This document shows, piece after piece, positions 1 through 10,600 of a stretch of DNA of 64,000 nucleotides. A model generated the notes under the pieces. The model saw only the letters and a program-made list of their open reading frames with translations, had not been told where the DNA came from and searched no databases. The position numbers and the translations under genes were made by a program. This stretch comes from Microcoleus vaginatus_C (lineage in GTDB: Bacteria; Cyanobacteriota; Cyanobacteriia; Cyanobacteriales; Microcoleaceae): assembly GCA_040004035.1 (NCBI GenBank), contig JAMPLN010000019.1. The stretch is one strand, 5' to 3'. Position 1 is the stretch's first letter, and each line of letters opens with the position of its first letter.

Positions 1-304
1 GATGTTCCCACCCCATATCCTGCTAACTATTAAATGTAGCTAAAGATTCCATCCTGTTTTGAATAATGTTTTTGGCTCTTGATCGCTACATCATACATCA
101 ATTCAGCAACGCCAAGATTTAGAAGCAAAATACCCGAAATTAATATCTAAAGTTGCAGCCGCTACTCGAATTATTGACACTAACACGACAACAACAAGCA
201 TTAATACTGGCACGACTTCGGGAGAAGTTTTAGATTTAGCAACAGTAATCAAAGCTTCTCAAGCTATTTCTGGGGTAACTTTCCTAGAGCAATTATTACC
301 GAAT

Positions 305-1573
305 TTGATTAAAATTCTGCTCGAAAATGCCGGGGCGCAAGTTGGATTCCTAATTTTAGAATCTCAAGGGCAATTGCTGATTGAAGCTGAAGGGGCTGTA
401 GATTCAGAACAAGTCAAAGTTTTGCAGTCAATCAAGATTGAAAATAGCGAAAACCTGCCAGTCGGTGTAATTCAATATGTGGCGAGGACTCAGGAAGATG
501 TGGTTTTATTGGATGCTACTAACGACGGAGTTTTTACTAGCGAGCCCTATATTGTCAAAAACCGGCCTAAGTCAATTTTATGCGCTCCTATTATTAATCA
601 AGGCAAACTTATCGGCATTCTGTATCTGGAAAATAATCTGACTACCGGGGCGTTTACCCCAGATAGATTGGAAGTCTTAAAAATCTTATCCTCCCAAGCA
701 GCTATTTCGATTGAAAATGCCCGACTCTATCAAAACTTAGAAGATAAAGTCGCAGAACGCACTGCTCAACTAGCTGAAGCGAATCAAGAAATTAGCACCC
801 TGAATCAAAAACTAAAAGCGGAAAATGTCCGCATGAGTGCAGAACTAGATATTGTCAAGCAACTCCAACAAATGGTATTGCCAAAACAGTCAGAATTAGA
901 GGCAATTGAAGGCTTAGAAATAGCTGGTTTTATGGAACCAGCAGATGAAGTTGGTGGCGATTACTACGACATATTACAACAGGATGGTCAAGTAAAAATT
1001 AGCATTGGCGATGTCACGGGACATGGTTTAGAAAGTGGCGTGTTGATGATGATGGCACAAACAGCCGTGAGGACGCTTCAGAAAATGAACGAAACAGATC
1101 CAGTGAAGTTTTTGGATGTCCTCAACCAGACTCTTTATGACAATCTCCAGCGCATGGACTCCTCTAGAAATATGTCTCTAGCTATCTTAGACTATGCCGG
1201 AGGCGTCCTGAAATTAAGCGGACAACATGAGGAAATGATTGTGGTGCGCGCGGATGGGAAACGGGAGTGCATAGACACGATGGATTTAGGCTTTCCCATT
1301 GGCTTAGTTGAAGAGATTGGCGACTTTATTTCTCAAGCAGAAGTGCAGTTAAATCCTGGGGATGTGGTAGTGCTTTATACTGATGGAATTCCTGAAGCTA
1401 AAGATATTAATAAAGCGCAGTACGGATTAGAAAGGTTGTGGCAAGTGGTGGTTAAAAATCGTCAGCGCTGTGTCCAAGAAATTCGGGAAGCTGTAATTGA
1501 TGATGTGCGGCAGTATATTGGCGCTCAGAAGGTTTTTGATGATATTACTTTGGTGGTGATGAAACAGAAATAG
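305..1573 (+). CDS. GAF-SpoIIE (PP2C-type) serine phosphatase, 5'-truncated
   Basis: A GAF domain (about residues 5-140) is followed by a coiled coil (145-190) and a SpoIIE/PP2C-like phosphatase domain (200-420) with the motifs GGDYYD, GDVTGHG and YTDGIPEA, whose Asp residues normally bind the metals. Such proteins dephosphorylate anti-sigma antagonists or act as signalling phosphatases in the cytoplasm. The only start in this frame is a TTG at 305, but the homologous frame stays open back to about 83 (residues such as LEAKYPKLISKV and LDLATVIKASQAISG). That text normally lies between the AAA-like and GAF domains of very large cyanobacterial kinase hybrids. A stop sits at 80-82 and nothing recognisable lies before it. 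I infer that this is the C-terminal piece of a longer ancestral protein, either broken or newly free-standing. It converges on the giant gene downstream. Confidence 0.7.
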   Translation: MIKILLENAGAQVGFLILESQGQLLIEAEGAVDSEQVKVLQSIKIENSENLPVGVIQYVARTQEDVVLLDATNDGVFTSEPYIVKNRPKSILCAPIINQGKLIGILYLENNLTTGAFTPDRLEVLKILSSQAAISIENARLYQNLEDKVAERTAQLAEANQEISTLNQKLKAENVRMSAELDIVKQLQQMVLPKQSELEAIEGLEIAGFMEPADEVGGDYYDILQQDGQVKISIGDVTGHGLESGVLMMMAQTAVRTLQKMNETDPVKFLDVLNQTLYDNLQRMDSSRNMSLAILDYAGGVLKLSGQHEEMIVVRADGKRECIDTMDLGFPIGLVEEIGDFISQAEVQLNPGDVVVLYTDGIPEAKDINKAQYGLERLWQVVVKNRQRCVQEIREAVIDDVRQYIGAQKVFDDITLVVMKQK

Positions 1574-1660
1574 AACTTCTCCCTCGCGAGTTCGGCGGTT
1601 GAAACCGCTACTACACAACAAAAGTCCGCCTTCGCGGACTCAAGAAATCAAGATGGCAGC

Positions 1661-4600
1661 TTACCAAGGGCTTCCGATCATGGTGAAACTACTCCAATAG
1701 TAAGGATGAGAAAAGTTTTGGTTGGTTTGTGGTAAATTAGCAGGTAAATTTAACTGGCCGCCTGTTGTTACTAGCTGTCCGTTTTCCAGTCGCACTTTAC
1801 CGGACATTATTGCTTGTTGAGCCAGTTGCAAAGCTTCTGCCTTAGTTGTTGTTCCTCGCAACTGGTGGTATAATTCGCTCATTAGCCCCAAAGTGCCTCC
1901 GTCGTCAACATACCACAAACTCCCTAAAGCAGATTTGGCGCCGGATTTTACTGCTAATCCTCCAAAACCTAACTCTGCTTCCCGATCGCCCATAGCAGTT
2001 CTACAAGCACTTAATACTAACAAGTCTACTTGCGGATTGCGCCAATTCAAACTCTCCATGCGATCGAGCTGCAATTTGGAATTCCACAGTTGAATGTATG
2101 AATTGCTGGGTTTTCCCGGTTTGAATTCAGCGTGAGTTGCTAGGTGAACGATCCGAAATCCTCCCTTGACGTGTTCCGACTTGAGATTATCTAAAGTGAA
2201 AGCAGAATTGAGGAAAGATGGGCTTTGCCACTGAGCCGAAATCGCCTGCAATTCGATCGGCACATTGGGCAAGGGCTGTTGGTCAACAAATTCTGACCTT
2301 CCCATTGCTAGCACGGTGGCGTCTCTAACAGCTTTATAATCGGTATTAGTCGAACTAAAACTTGGAATTAGGCTGAAACTGTATTTTTCCATTAAGAACC
2401 CTTTACCGTCATGCAAAGCGGCAAAGGGCAGGCTTCGCAATCCCGCATCGACTGACAGTAACAAAGTCTGAATTCCTAAGTTTTGTAAGTCTTTTTCTAG
2501 GGGCGCGATCGCCCATTTATATAATTGCTGGGCGGCGGCTAGATAAGTCGTAGTATCGCGTTTTGCGGGATTCGTGATTTCAGCGCGAAACTCCTGGACG
2601 GTGGGGAAAAGAGCTGCTCTGTTGGCTTCGGGGACGCTGTAGTGAATCGGTCGCCCCACGGGAGGAACTAAAATTAGTTCTAATTGTTCGTCTCGCGAGA
2701 CTATGTAGATAATACCAGACCGCTTGCCGGTTTGCTGTTCGATATTTTTTAAAGTTTCTTGGAATGTCGAAATCAAGACATTTTCCTCTGGGAGGTTAGC
2801 TTTTACCCCCAAGTATTCTCCAAATTCTTGATTCCTCATTTCTTCAATTCCCCACACTATATTCTGTATGTCGTTGACTTCAAAAAGTCGATCGGGAGAC
2901 GGAACATCTCCCAGAACTACATTAGAAGTAGGGTTGACTGTAGGTGGTTGTTTTGATTCTTGTGGGGATGGTACGATGTCGGCGGATAATTGACTGGTGA
3001 TACTTTGATCGATGGTTAAAATTCGATCGGCTGCTACACCGGGATTGTCTAGCGGTGGAATTTGGCGGCGTTGAAAGTCTTCTGAATCAGGGGTTGAAGA
3101 TTCTCCTTGCGGTGCGGGTGTATCGGCGGCTGTGGGCGATTTTGGTGCTGTCACAGGTGCGGGCACTTGTATTTCCGTAGGATCTATGGGAGTGGGAGTG
3201 ACACTCGGAGTGGGAGTGACACTCGGAGTGGGAGTGACACTCGGAGTGGGAGTGACACTCGGAGTGGGAGTTGGAGTTACTAGCGGAGTGGGAGTTTCAC
3301 TCGGAGTGGGAGTTGGAGTTACTAGCGGAGTGGGAGTGACACTCGGAGTGGGAGTTGGAGTTACTAGCGGAGTGGGAGTGACACTCGGAGTGGGAGTTGG
3401 AGTTACTAGCGGAGTGGGAGTTTCACTCGGAGTGGGAGTTGGAGTTACTAGCGGAGTGGGAGTGACACTCGGAGTGGGAGTTGGAGTTACTAGCGGAGTG
3501 GGAGTTTCACTCGGAGTGGGAGTTAGAGTTACTAGCGGAGTGGGAGTTTCACTCGGAGTGGGAGTTGGAGGGACAACTGGAGTGGGAGTTGGAGTTACTA
3601 CCGGAGTCGGAGTGACAACTGGAGTGGGAGTTGGAGTTACTACCGGAGTCGGAGTTGGAGTTACTACCGGAGTCGGAGTGACAACTGGAGTGGGAGTGGG
3701 AGTGACAACTGGAGTGGGAGTTGGAGTTACTACCGGAGTCGGAGTGACAACTGGAGTGGGAGTTGGAGTTACTACCGGAGTCGGAGTGACAACTGGAGTG
3801 GGAGTTGGAGTTACTACCGGAGTTGGAGTGACAACTGGAGTGGGAGTTGGAGTTACTACCGGAGTTGGAGTTGGTGTTGGCGTCGGGTCGATCGCGTCAT
3901 CAGTCACAAACGCAATATTACCAACACTACTAGAACGCGGAAACGACTGATCTGTAATGCTAGATTGTCCCGTTGTAATTGCACCCGCCGTACCGTTGCT
4001 AGCAGCATCCCCCACAACAAACGGTTGAATCGGCGTCCCTCCATCTCCCCCAGCGTGCACAATTGTAATTTTGCCACCACCGGCGCCGCCAGCAGTAGAA
4101 ATGCTAGCAAATCCCGTCGGCGATAGTGGGGTGGAAAAAGCACCCGTAGCGCGGAAAAAATTGCCTGTTATTGCTGTCACCTCGCCACCGGTGCCGCCTG
4201 TACCGCCTTGGGCATTGATCCACTCTACTTGAATATCGCCGATCGGATCTAAGAACACATTGCCCGCATTTCCGACTATAGCGCTAGAGTTAATTTGTCG
4301 GGTGGTAATTGAAGTTATCGCCTTAACAGTTATGTTGCCGCCACTGTTTGCCGATGTATTCAAATTACCTGCTGTGAAATTATTACCGCTTGTAAAAATA
4401 ATTTCTCCGCCATTAGTAGTAATATTTTTAACACTTATATCGCCCTTGGCAGTAATATCGACTTTGGCGGCGGTGACATCTCCCGATAAGTTGACTTTTT
4501 CCGTGTTTAGTGCTGTCAATTGTTGCGCGTTAATTGTTGAGTTTCCTGTCACATTGCCAGCATTTTCGATCGCAACATTTCCTAACTTGCTGGTAGCCCC

Positions 4601-7600
4601 CACCGAACCGTTGAAAGTGATGCTGCCGCTACCGGAGGCTAGAGTTAAGTTGCGGGCCGCATCAATACTGTCGATCGCACCTCCAAAGGCAATATTCCCC
4701 CCAGCGGTACTCAATCTCACATCTTTCGTCAGCCCGAGAACACCGTTAATATTTATATTGCCATTATTAGTAGTAACATTGCCGCCCAACTTAGTGCTGG
4801 CAGCAGCAATATTAAAACCAGAATTGCTCGCAATATTACCGTTAATAAATTCCGCCTGCGTTGCCGTAACATTCAAAACAGAAAGTGGTGCTGTTCCTCC
4901 GATATTTCCTTGTACCAGCACATTGCCTGTAGCCGCATCTAAGTTCAACAAATGATTACCGTCTATCGCACCAGTTATCTTAATATCTCCGCCGCTGGTA
5001 CTGAGATTAATATCGTTGCCGAGTGTGACTGTGCCGTTGAGAGCGATCGGATTTTTATTGGTATTGATGCCATAATTCAAATTAATTTTGGCAGCGTTGA
5101 GAGCAATGCTGCTGTTGTCATTGCCCGTAAGAGTGCCATCAAGTGCGATCGTACCAGTTCCCGTTTGAATATTTACTGGGTCTAAAAATGTGAGATTATA
5201 GGGAATACTAATATTAGCGCTGCTATCCGATCGCCCGATCGCGATCGAGCTAAATCCATTTTGAATTAAACTAATTTCCGATGCAGTCAAATCTAAAGCG
5301 CTAGTATTGTTATCAGTTCCCCCAACAACAATATTTTGTCCCGCTGTTGCGGGTTGCAGTGTTAACGCGCCCGTACCAGAAACGTTCCCAGAAAAATCAA
5401 TTTCACCGGCTGTTAAAGTCAGCGGGTTACTACCTGCTGATAAACTAGAACCGAAAGCAATAGTTGCATCTCCGAGTGTAAAATTTACAGGCGCTTTTAA
5501 TGTCACAGGGCCGCTAAAACTAATGTTATCATTAGTTGTGGCGATATTTCCGTTAACCGCAACAGTTCCCCCGCCATTTTGAATAAATGCACCGTCTAAA
5601 TTCAGGTTATTCTCAATATTGAGATTTACCTTATTAGTAATTGTGAGCGCCCCGTCATTGGTTGTTGTTACAGTTCCTTTGAGATTGACATTATCAGCCA
5701 CAATACCCAGATTACCAGCTACGTCAACTGTCTTGTTGAAAGTAATGTCGCTGCCTGAAAACACCGATTTTGGGGCAACCGTGACAGCATCTGCATAAGT
5801 TTGACTGCCAGTTGTAGTGACATTGCCCCCTAAAGATATCTTGCTGTTGGCAGTTAAATTAGTGAGAGGAGTTGTTTCGCCGATCGCACTTTTGAAGGTA
5901 AGATTACCGCTAGCCGCCTTCACAGTCAAATCGCTGGTACCATCAACAGTATTATTGAAAGTAATGCTGTCGCCTGAAAGAATTGGATTATTGGCAATTG
6001 TAACTGCATCTCCGTAGGTTTGAGCGCCAGTTGTAGTGACATTTCCCTTGACTTGAGTTGTGCCGCCAGCATCTGTAGTCAAACTCGCGGCATTGACTGT
6101 TTGATTAAATGCGGTTGTTCCTGTAGAGTTAGCTGTTAAATTGCCGATCGCATTTGTTGGATTCCCAACTGCACCATTGAAGGTAACATTACCGCTAACC
6201 GCCTTCGCCGTCAAATCGCTGGTACCCTCTACAGTATTACTGAAAGTAATGTCGCTGCCTGCGAGAATCGGATTATTGGCAATTGTGACAGCATCTGCAT
6301 AAGTTTGACTGCCAGTTGTAGTGACATTTCCCTTGACTTGAGTTGTACCGCCAGCATCTGTAGTCAAACTCGCGGCATTGACTGTTTGATTAAATGCGGT
6401 TGTTCCTGTAGAGTTAGCTGTTAAATTGCCGATCGCATTTGTTGGATTCCCAACTGCACCATTGAAGGTAACATTACCGCTAACCGCCTTCGCCGTCAAA
6501 TCGCTGGTACCGTCTACAGTATTATTGAAAGTAATGTCGCTGCCTGTGAGAATCGGATTGTTGGCAATTGTGACAGCATCTCCATAAGTTTGAGTGCCAG
6601 TTGTAGTGACATCGCCATTAAGTTCGGTTGTGCCGCCAGCATTGGTGGTGAAACTGGTAGCCTTGACAGCACTAAAGGTAGTTGTACCACCACTGTTAAC
6701 GGTGAGATTTCCTAATACTGTCGCGTCGCCGATCAAACCTTTAACCTCAATTTTTCCAGTACCTGTTTCTAAAGTGAGATTGCCAGTGCCATCAATGTTA
6801 TTGTTAAACAGAATATTGCCACCTGCTGCAGTGCCATTGCTGACTAACACGCTATCTCCAACTAGGGTATTGCCGTTAATTGTGATATCTTGAGATTGGG
6901 TGGTAATATTGCCATTCAGGTTATTAGTTGTAGCATTCAGAGTAATTGAAGCATTATCAGTTCCCGAAATCGATTGATTGGGATTTACAGAAATAGTGCC
7001 TTGAGTATTGAAAGTCACAGGATCGGGAAAAGATATCGGCAAATTCTCTACAGTGATATTGCCTGTAGTAGTTTTCCCTCCGAAAACAATGGCACTAAAG
7101 CCATTACGCAATGAGGATAAAAACGGTGCTCCTATATCGATCGCCTGCGGATCGACAGGAAGTCCAGCCTGGAAGCGAATTCCTACATTTGGCGAAAAAG
7201 GCTGAATTGAAAAAGTGCCTTTACCCTGCGCCGAACCTGCTCCCGAAAAGCCAATCTCATTGCCGATAATGCTAATATTTCCAGTACCGGGCAATCCATT
7301 AGCATCAATGCTATTTATCCCAACTTCATTGGGAGTGGCGATCGCGATCTCTCCACCGGCACCAGAAGTAGAGCTAGAATTAACCACTCCTGAGTATGCA
7401 AAAATGTTGCCTGTTTGACCTGTGAGGGTGATTTTTCCGCCATTGCCAGCAGTGGAACTGGAGTTAAGATTACTAGCGTTAATATTGTTGGCAGTGAGTG
7501 TAATCGGGCCACCATTTCCGGTAGTGGAGGTGGTATCAATTGCCCCTGCAGTCGTATCAATATCACCATTAGTGCTGGTAAGGGCGATCGCCAGTCCGGG

Positions 7601-10600
7601 ATTTCTCATACTACCAACGGTAATATTGCCTGTAGTTTTAATCGAAAAATCGATCGGGCTCTTAACATCGAAAGAATTGATTGTTGTCAGGGAACGTAAA
7701 GCTTTTGGTTCCCCCATTAGCCCGTTGACATTAATAACGCCTGTTCCCGTAGTTAAAACTAGGTTGCCATCTCCGTCAACCGTTCCCCCAAAACTAATAT
7801 CGCCTGCATTCGTTAACCCAGTATCGAGAGTGACATTAGAACCCGTACCAAGAGAAACTTTGCCACCAAAGGTAATATTCTGTTCGTTGGTAAGAATATT
7901 TGCATTTAAGTTAGTCGTTGGAGCCTTAAAAGTAATTGAAGCCTTGTCTTCACCTGTAATGTTTCCATCGACTGCAATTGTGCCAGCTTGCATTGTGACG
8001 GGCAAATTAAAAGTAACACCAGCGGGGTCAATTGCCATCTTCCCCGTCCCATCCGTGCGCCCGATAATCATTTGGGAAAACGCATCATTTAAAAACGGAG
8101 GTGCGAGTTCAGCACTGCTGAGATTCAAACGAGCATCCGCAGTATCACCCCCCACAGTAATATCTAAAGTGGGAGTAAGCGGCTGCAACTGGATAGTTCC
8201 AGTACCTTTAACTTGAATTGTTCCTGACAATTGAATTTCATCGCCCGTCAAAGTGACAGTGCCGCCTTTAGTCGCGTGAATCACACCTTCGGTGAGGTTA
8301 ATTGGAATGGAATTGTTGTTAGCCTTTCCCGTGAGACTAATATTACCCGTTTCCATAGCTTGCACGCTGCTACTACCCTCGAACGTGAGGAAGTGAATGC
8401 CGTAGTTGCTAAATGCTGCACCTACACCCGTACCGCTTAAAACAATATCTCCATTCTCCGATCGTACACTGCCTGAGTTGAGTCTGATCCCGGAATTACT
8501 GTCCGTGCCTGCACTGCCCGTCCCCGTCAACGTCACCTTCCCCAAGCCTGCGGTTTGGATAAAACCGTAATATATCTCTATACCCTCGTTGCTAAACCCA
8601 GTGCCACCACCTGTACCAGTCAGACTTACATTTCCAGAGAGCGCTTTCACTGTGCCGGCGATTAATATCCCTTCATTCTCATTAGTCCCATTGCCCCCAA
8701 CACCGCTCAGAGTCACATTCCCGGTGCCTGTGGACTCCACCACCCCATCCACCAAAATACCCCTGTTGTTGTCCGCGCTCCCCTGGCCTGTTCCTGTTAG
8801 GGCGATATCTCCATTCTGGGATTTTACCGTACTGCCCAAATCCCTTATCCCTTGATTGTCACTCGTCCCATTTCCCCCAGTCCCGGTGATAGTGACAGTC
8901 CCGTTCCCCGCCGTTGACTCGACTGTAGCGTTGTTTAGATTAACGCCTCTATTTTGGATTCCTGTCCCCGCACCTGTTCCACTCAGGCTGACATTTCCCC
9001 CAGCCGATTGCACTGTGCTTTTGTTAATAGATATCCCTTGATTACCATCTGTCCCGTTCCCGCCAGTACCGTTGAAAGTAATACTTCCTGTTCCGATCGA
9101 TCCTACTGTACTGCTGTCAATAGATATCCCTAGATTATTAAATGTCTCGTTCCCGCCAGTACCGTTGAAAGTAATACTTCCTGTTCCTGCCGATTGCACT
9201 ATGCTGTTGGTATTAATATTAATCCCGTTGTTGTCGCTTCCAGTTCCGTTACTATTGCCAATCCCAGTCAGGCTGATATTTCCATTCGCTGAAGTCACCT
9301 TAGACTCGCCTGTAACAACAATACCTTCATTGGGCGTGAATGCGCTGGTTCCGCCAGTACCGTTGAGAGTAATATTCCCGCTGCCAATAGTTTGTAGTGT
9401 GGCACCCGAAATCAAAATACCATTATTGTTTGCGGTCGCCTTTCCTCCAATACCATTCAGGTCAATGTTTCCACCCCCGGCATTAATTGTGCTGTTATTG
9501 ACATTGATTCCCGGCCCCAACCCAAGATTCCCCTGACCATTACCCAGGAAATTACCACCATTAGTATCGATCGTCGAACCTACGATACTGACAGCACCAC
9601 CGTTTAGATTATTATCACTATCAGCATTCAGAGTAATAGTGCCTCCCTGAGTGGTGATAGTGGTATTATTAATATTAATATTATTATTCGCATTCAGAGT
9701 CAGCGAATTATTATTAGTCCAAGCGAGCGGAGCGCTGACGGTAATATTACCTTGATTCGCAAAATCCGACGCAGTGGAAATAGTCACATTTCCCAAACCT
9801 AGCTGTGTTTGCAGCGTCCCATTATTAATTGTAGAAGTACCAGCAGAGGGCGTAAATGCTCCCTCTGCTAAAGTGCCGCCTGTATCCGCACCTGTACTAA
9901 TAGTAATATCAGTAGGATCTAATAATAAGGTGCCAGCAATTCCAAAGGTCGATCGCAAATCAACTAATCCTTGAAAATCCAGCGATTGCTTTCCCGACAC
10001 TTCCACAAAGCCGCCATTCCCAGAAAACAAGCCACCTCTGGCCGTAATATTGCCGTTAAAGCGAGTAGTTTCATCAGCCCAAACTATGACTCGCCCGCCA
10101 TTCCCGTTACTAATAGCATCAACATTAATCGTCGAGTCGCTGCTAACAAAAGTCCGCAAAGCATTGGGCACAGTCCCCAAACCCTGATAATCTCCGCCAA
10201 TCAGTACATTACCGCCGCCGTTAATCCCAGAAGCATCGATGTTGCCTGCAACAACTCCTACTTTGTCGCCTAAAATATTTACAGTACCGCCAGTGTTGCC
10301 AGAGACATTGAGAGTGCCGGATGCGATCGCCGTTCCCGCATTTACCGGCACAGCAACATTCCCCGTCAACACAACTTCCCCATTGGGATTTACCGTCAAA
10401 CCCGTCGCCTGTGCCACACCTTGTCCAGTCAGCAACTCCGGCAAAGATAACACCGGCTGCGTCCAATTGTTGGGCAGCGAACTTTGATTTGCTGTCGGCT
10501 GAATATCCAAGCTCAATAAATTTCCAGCTTGACTAATTCGCACCAAATTGTTACCCGGTACGGCGCTGATGAGAATATTGCCGCTGGGCGCAGTTACCTG

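Noticed and set aside
3188..3886. CRISPR array
   Set aside because: Units are contiguous and coding, with no unique spacers of constant length and no cas genes in the window.
3132..3950. 272-codon plus-strand frame made of VGVGVTTGVGV repeats
   Set aside because: It is the antisense of the Pro-Thr minisatellite in the giant CHAT gene; repeats with few stop codons create it, and it has no RBS or domain.
4260..10536. Many plus-strand frames of 60-264 codons across the haemagglutinin gene
   Set aside because: They are shadows of the 3183-residue coding frame, whose signal peptide, repeats and CHAT site show that it is the real one.
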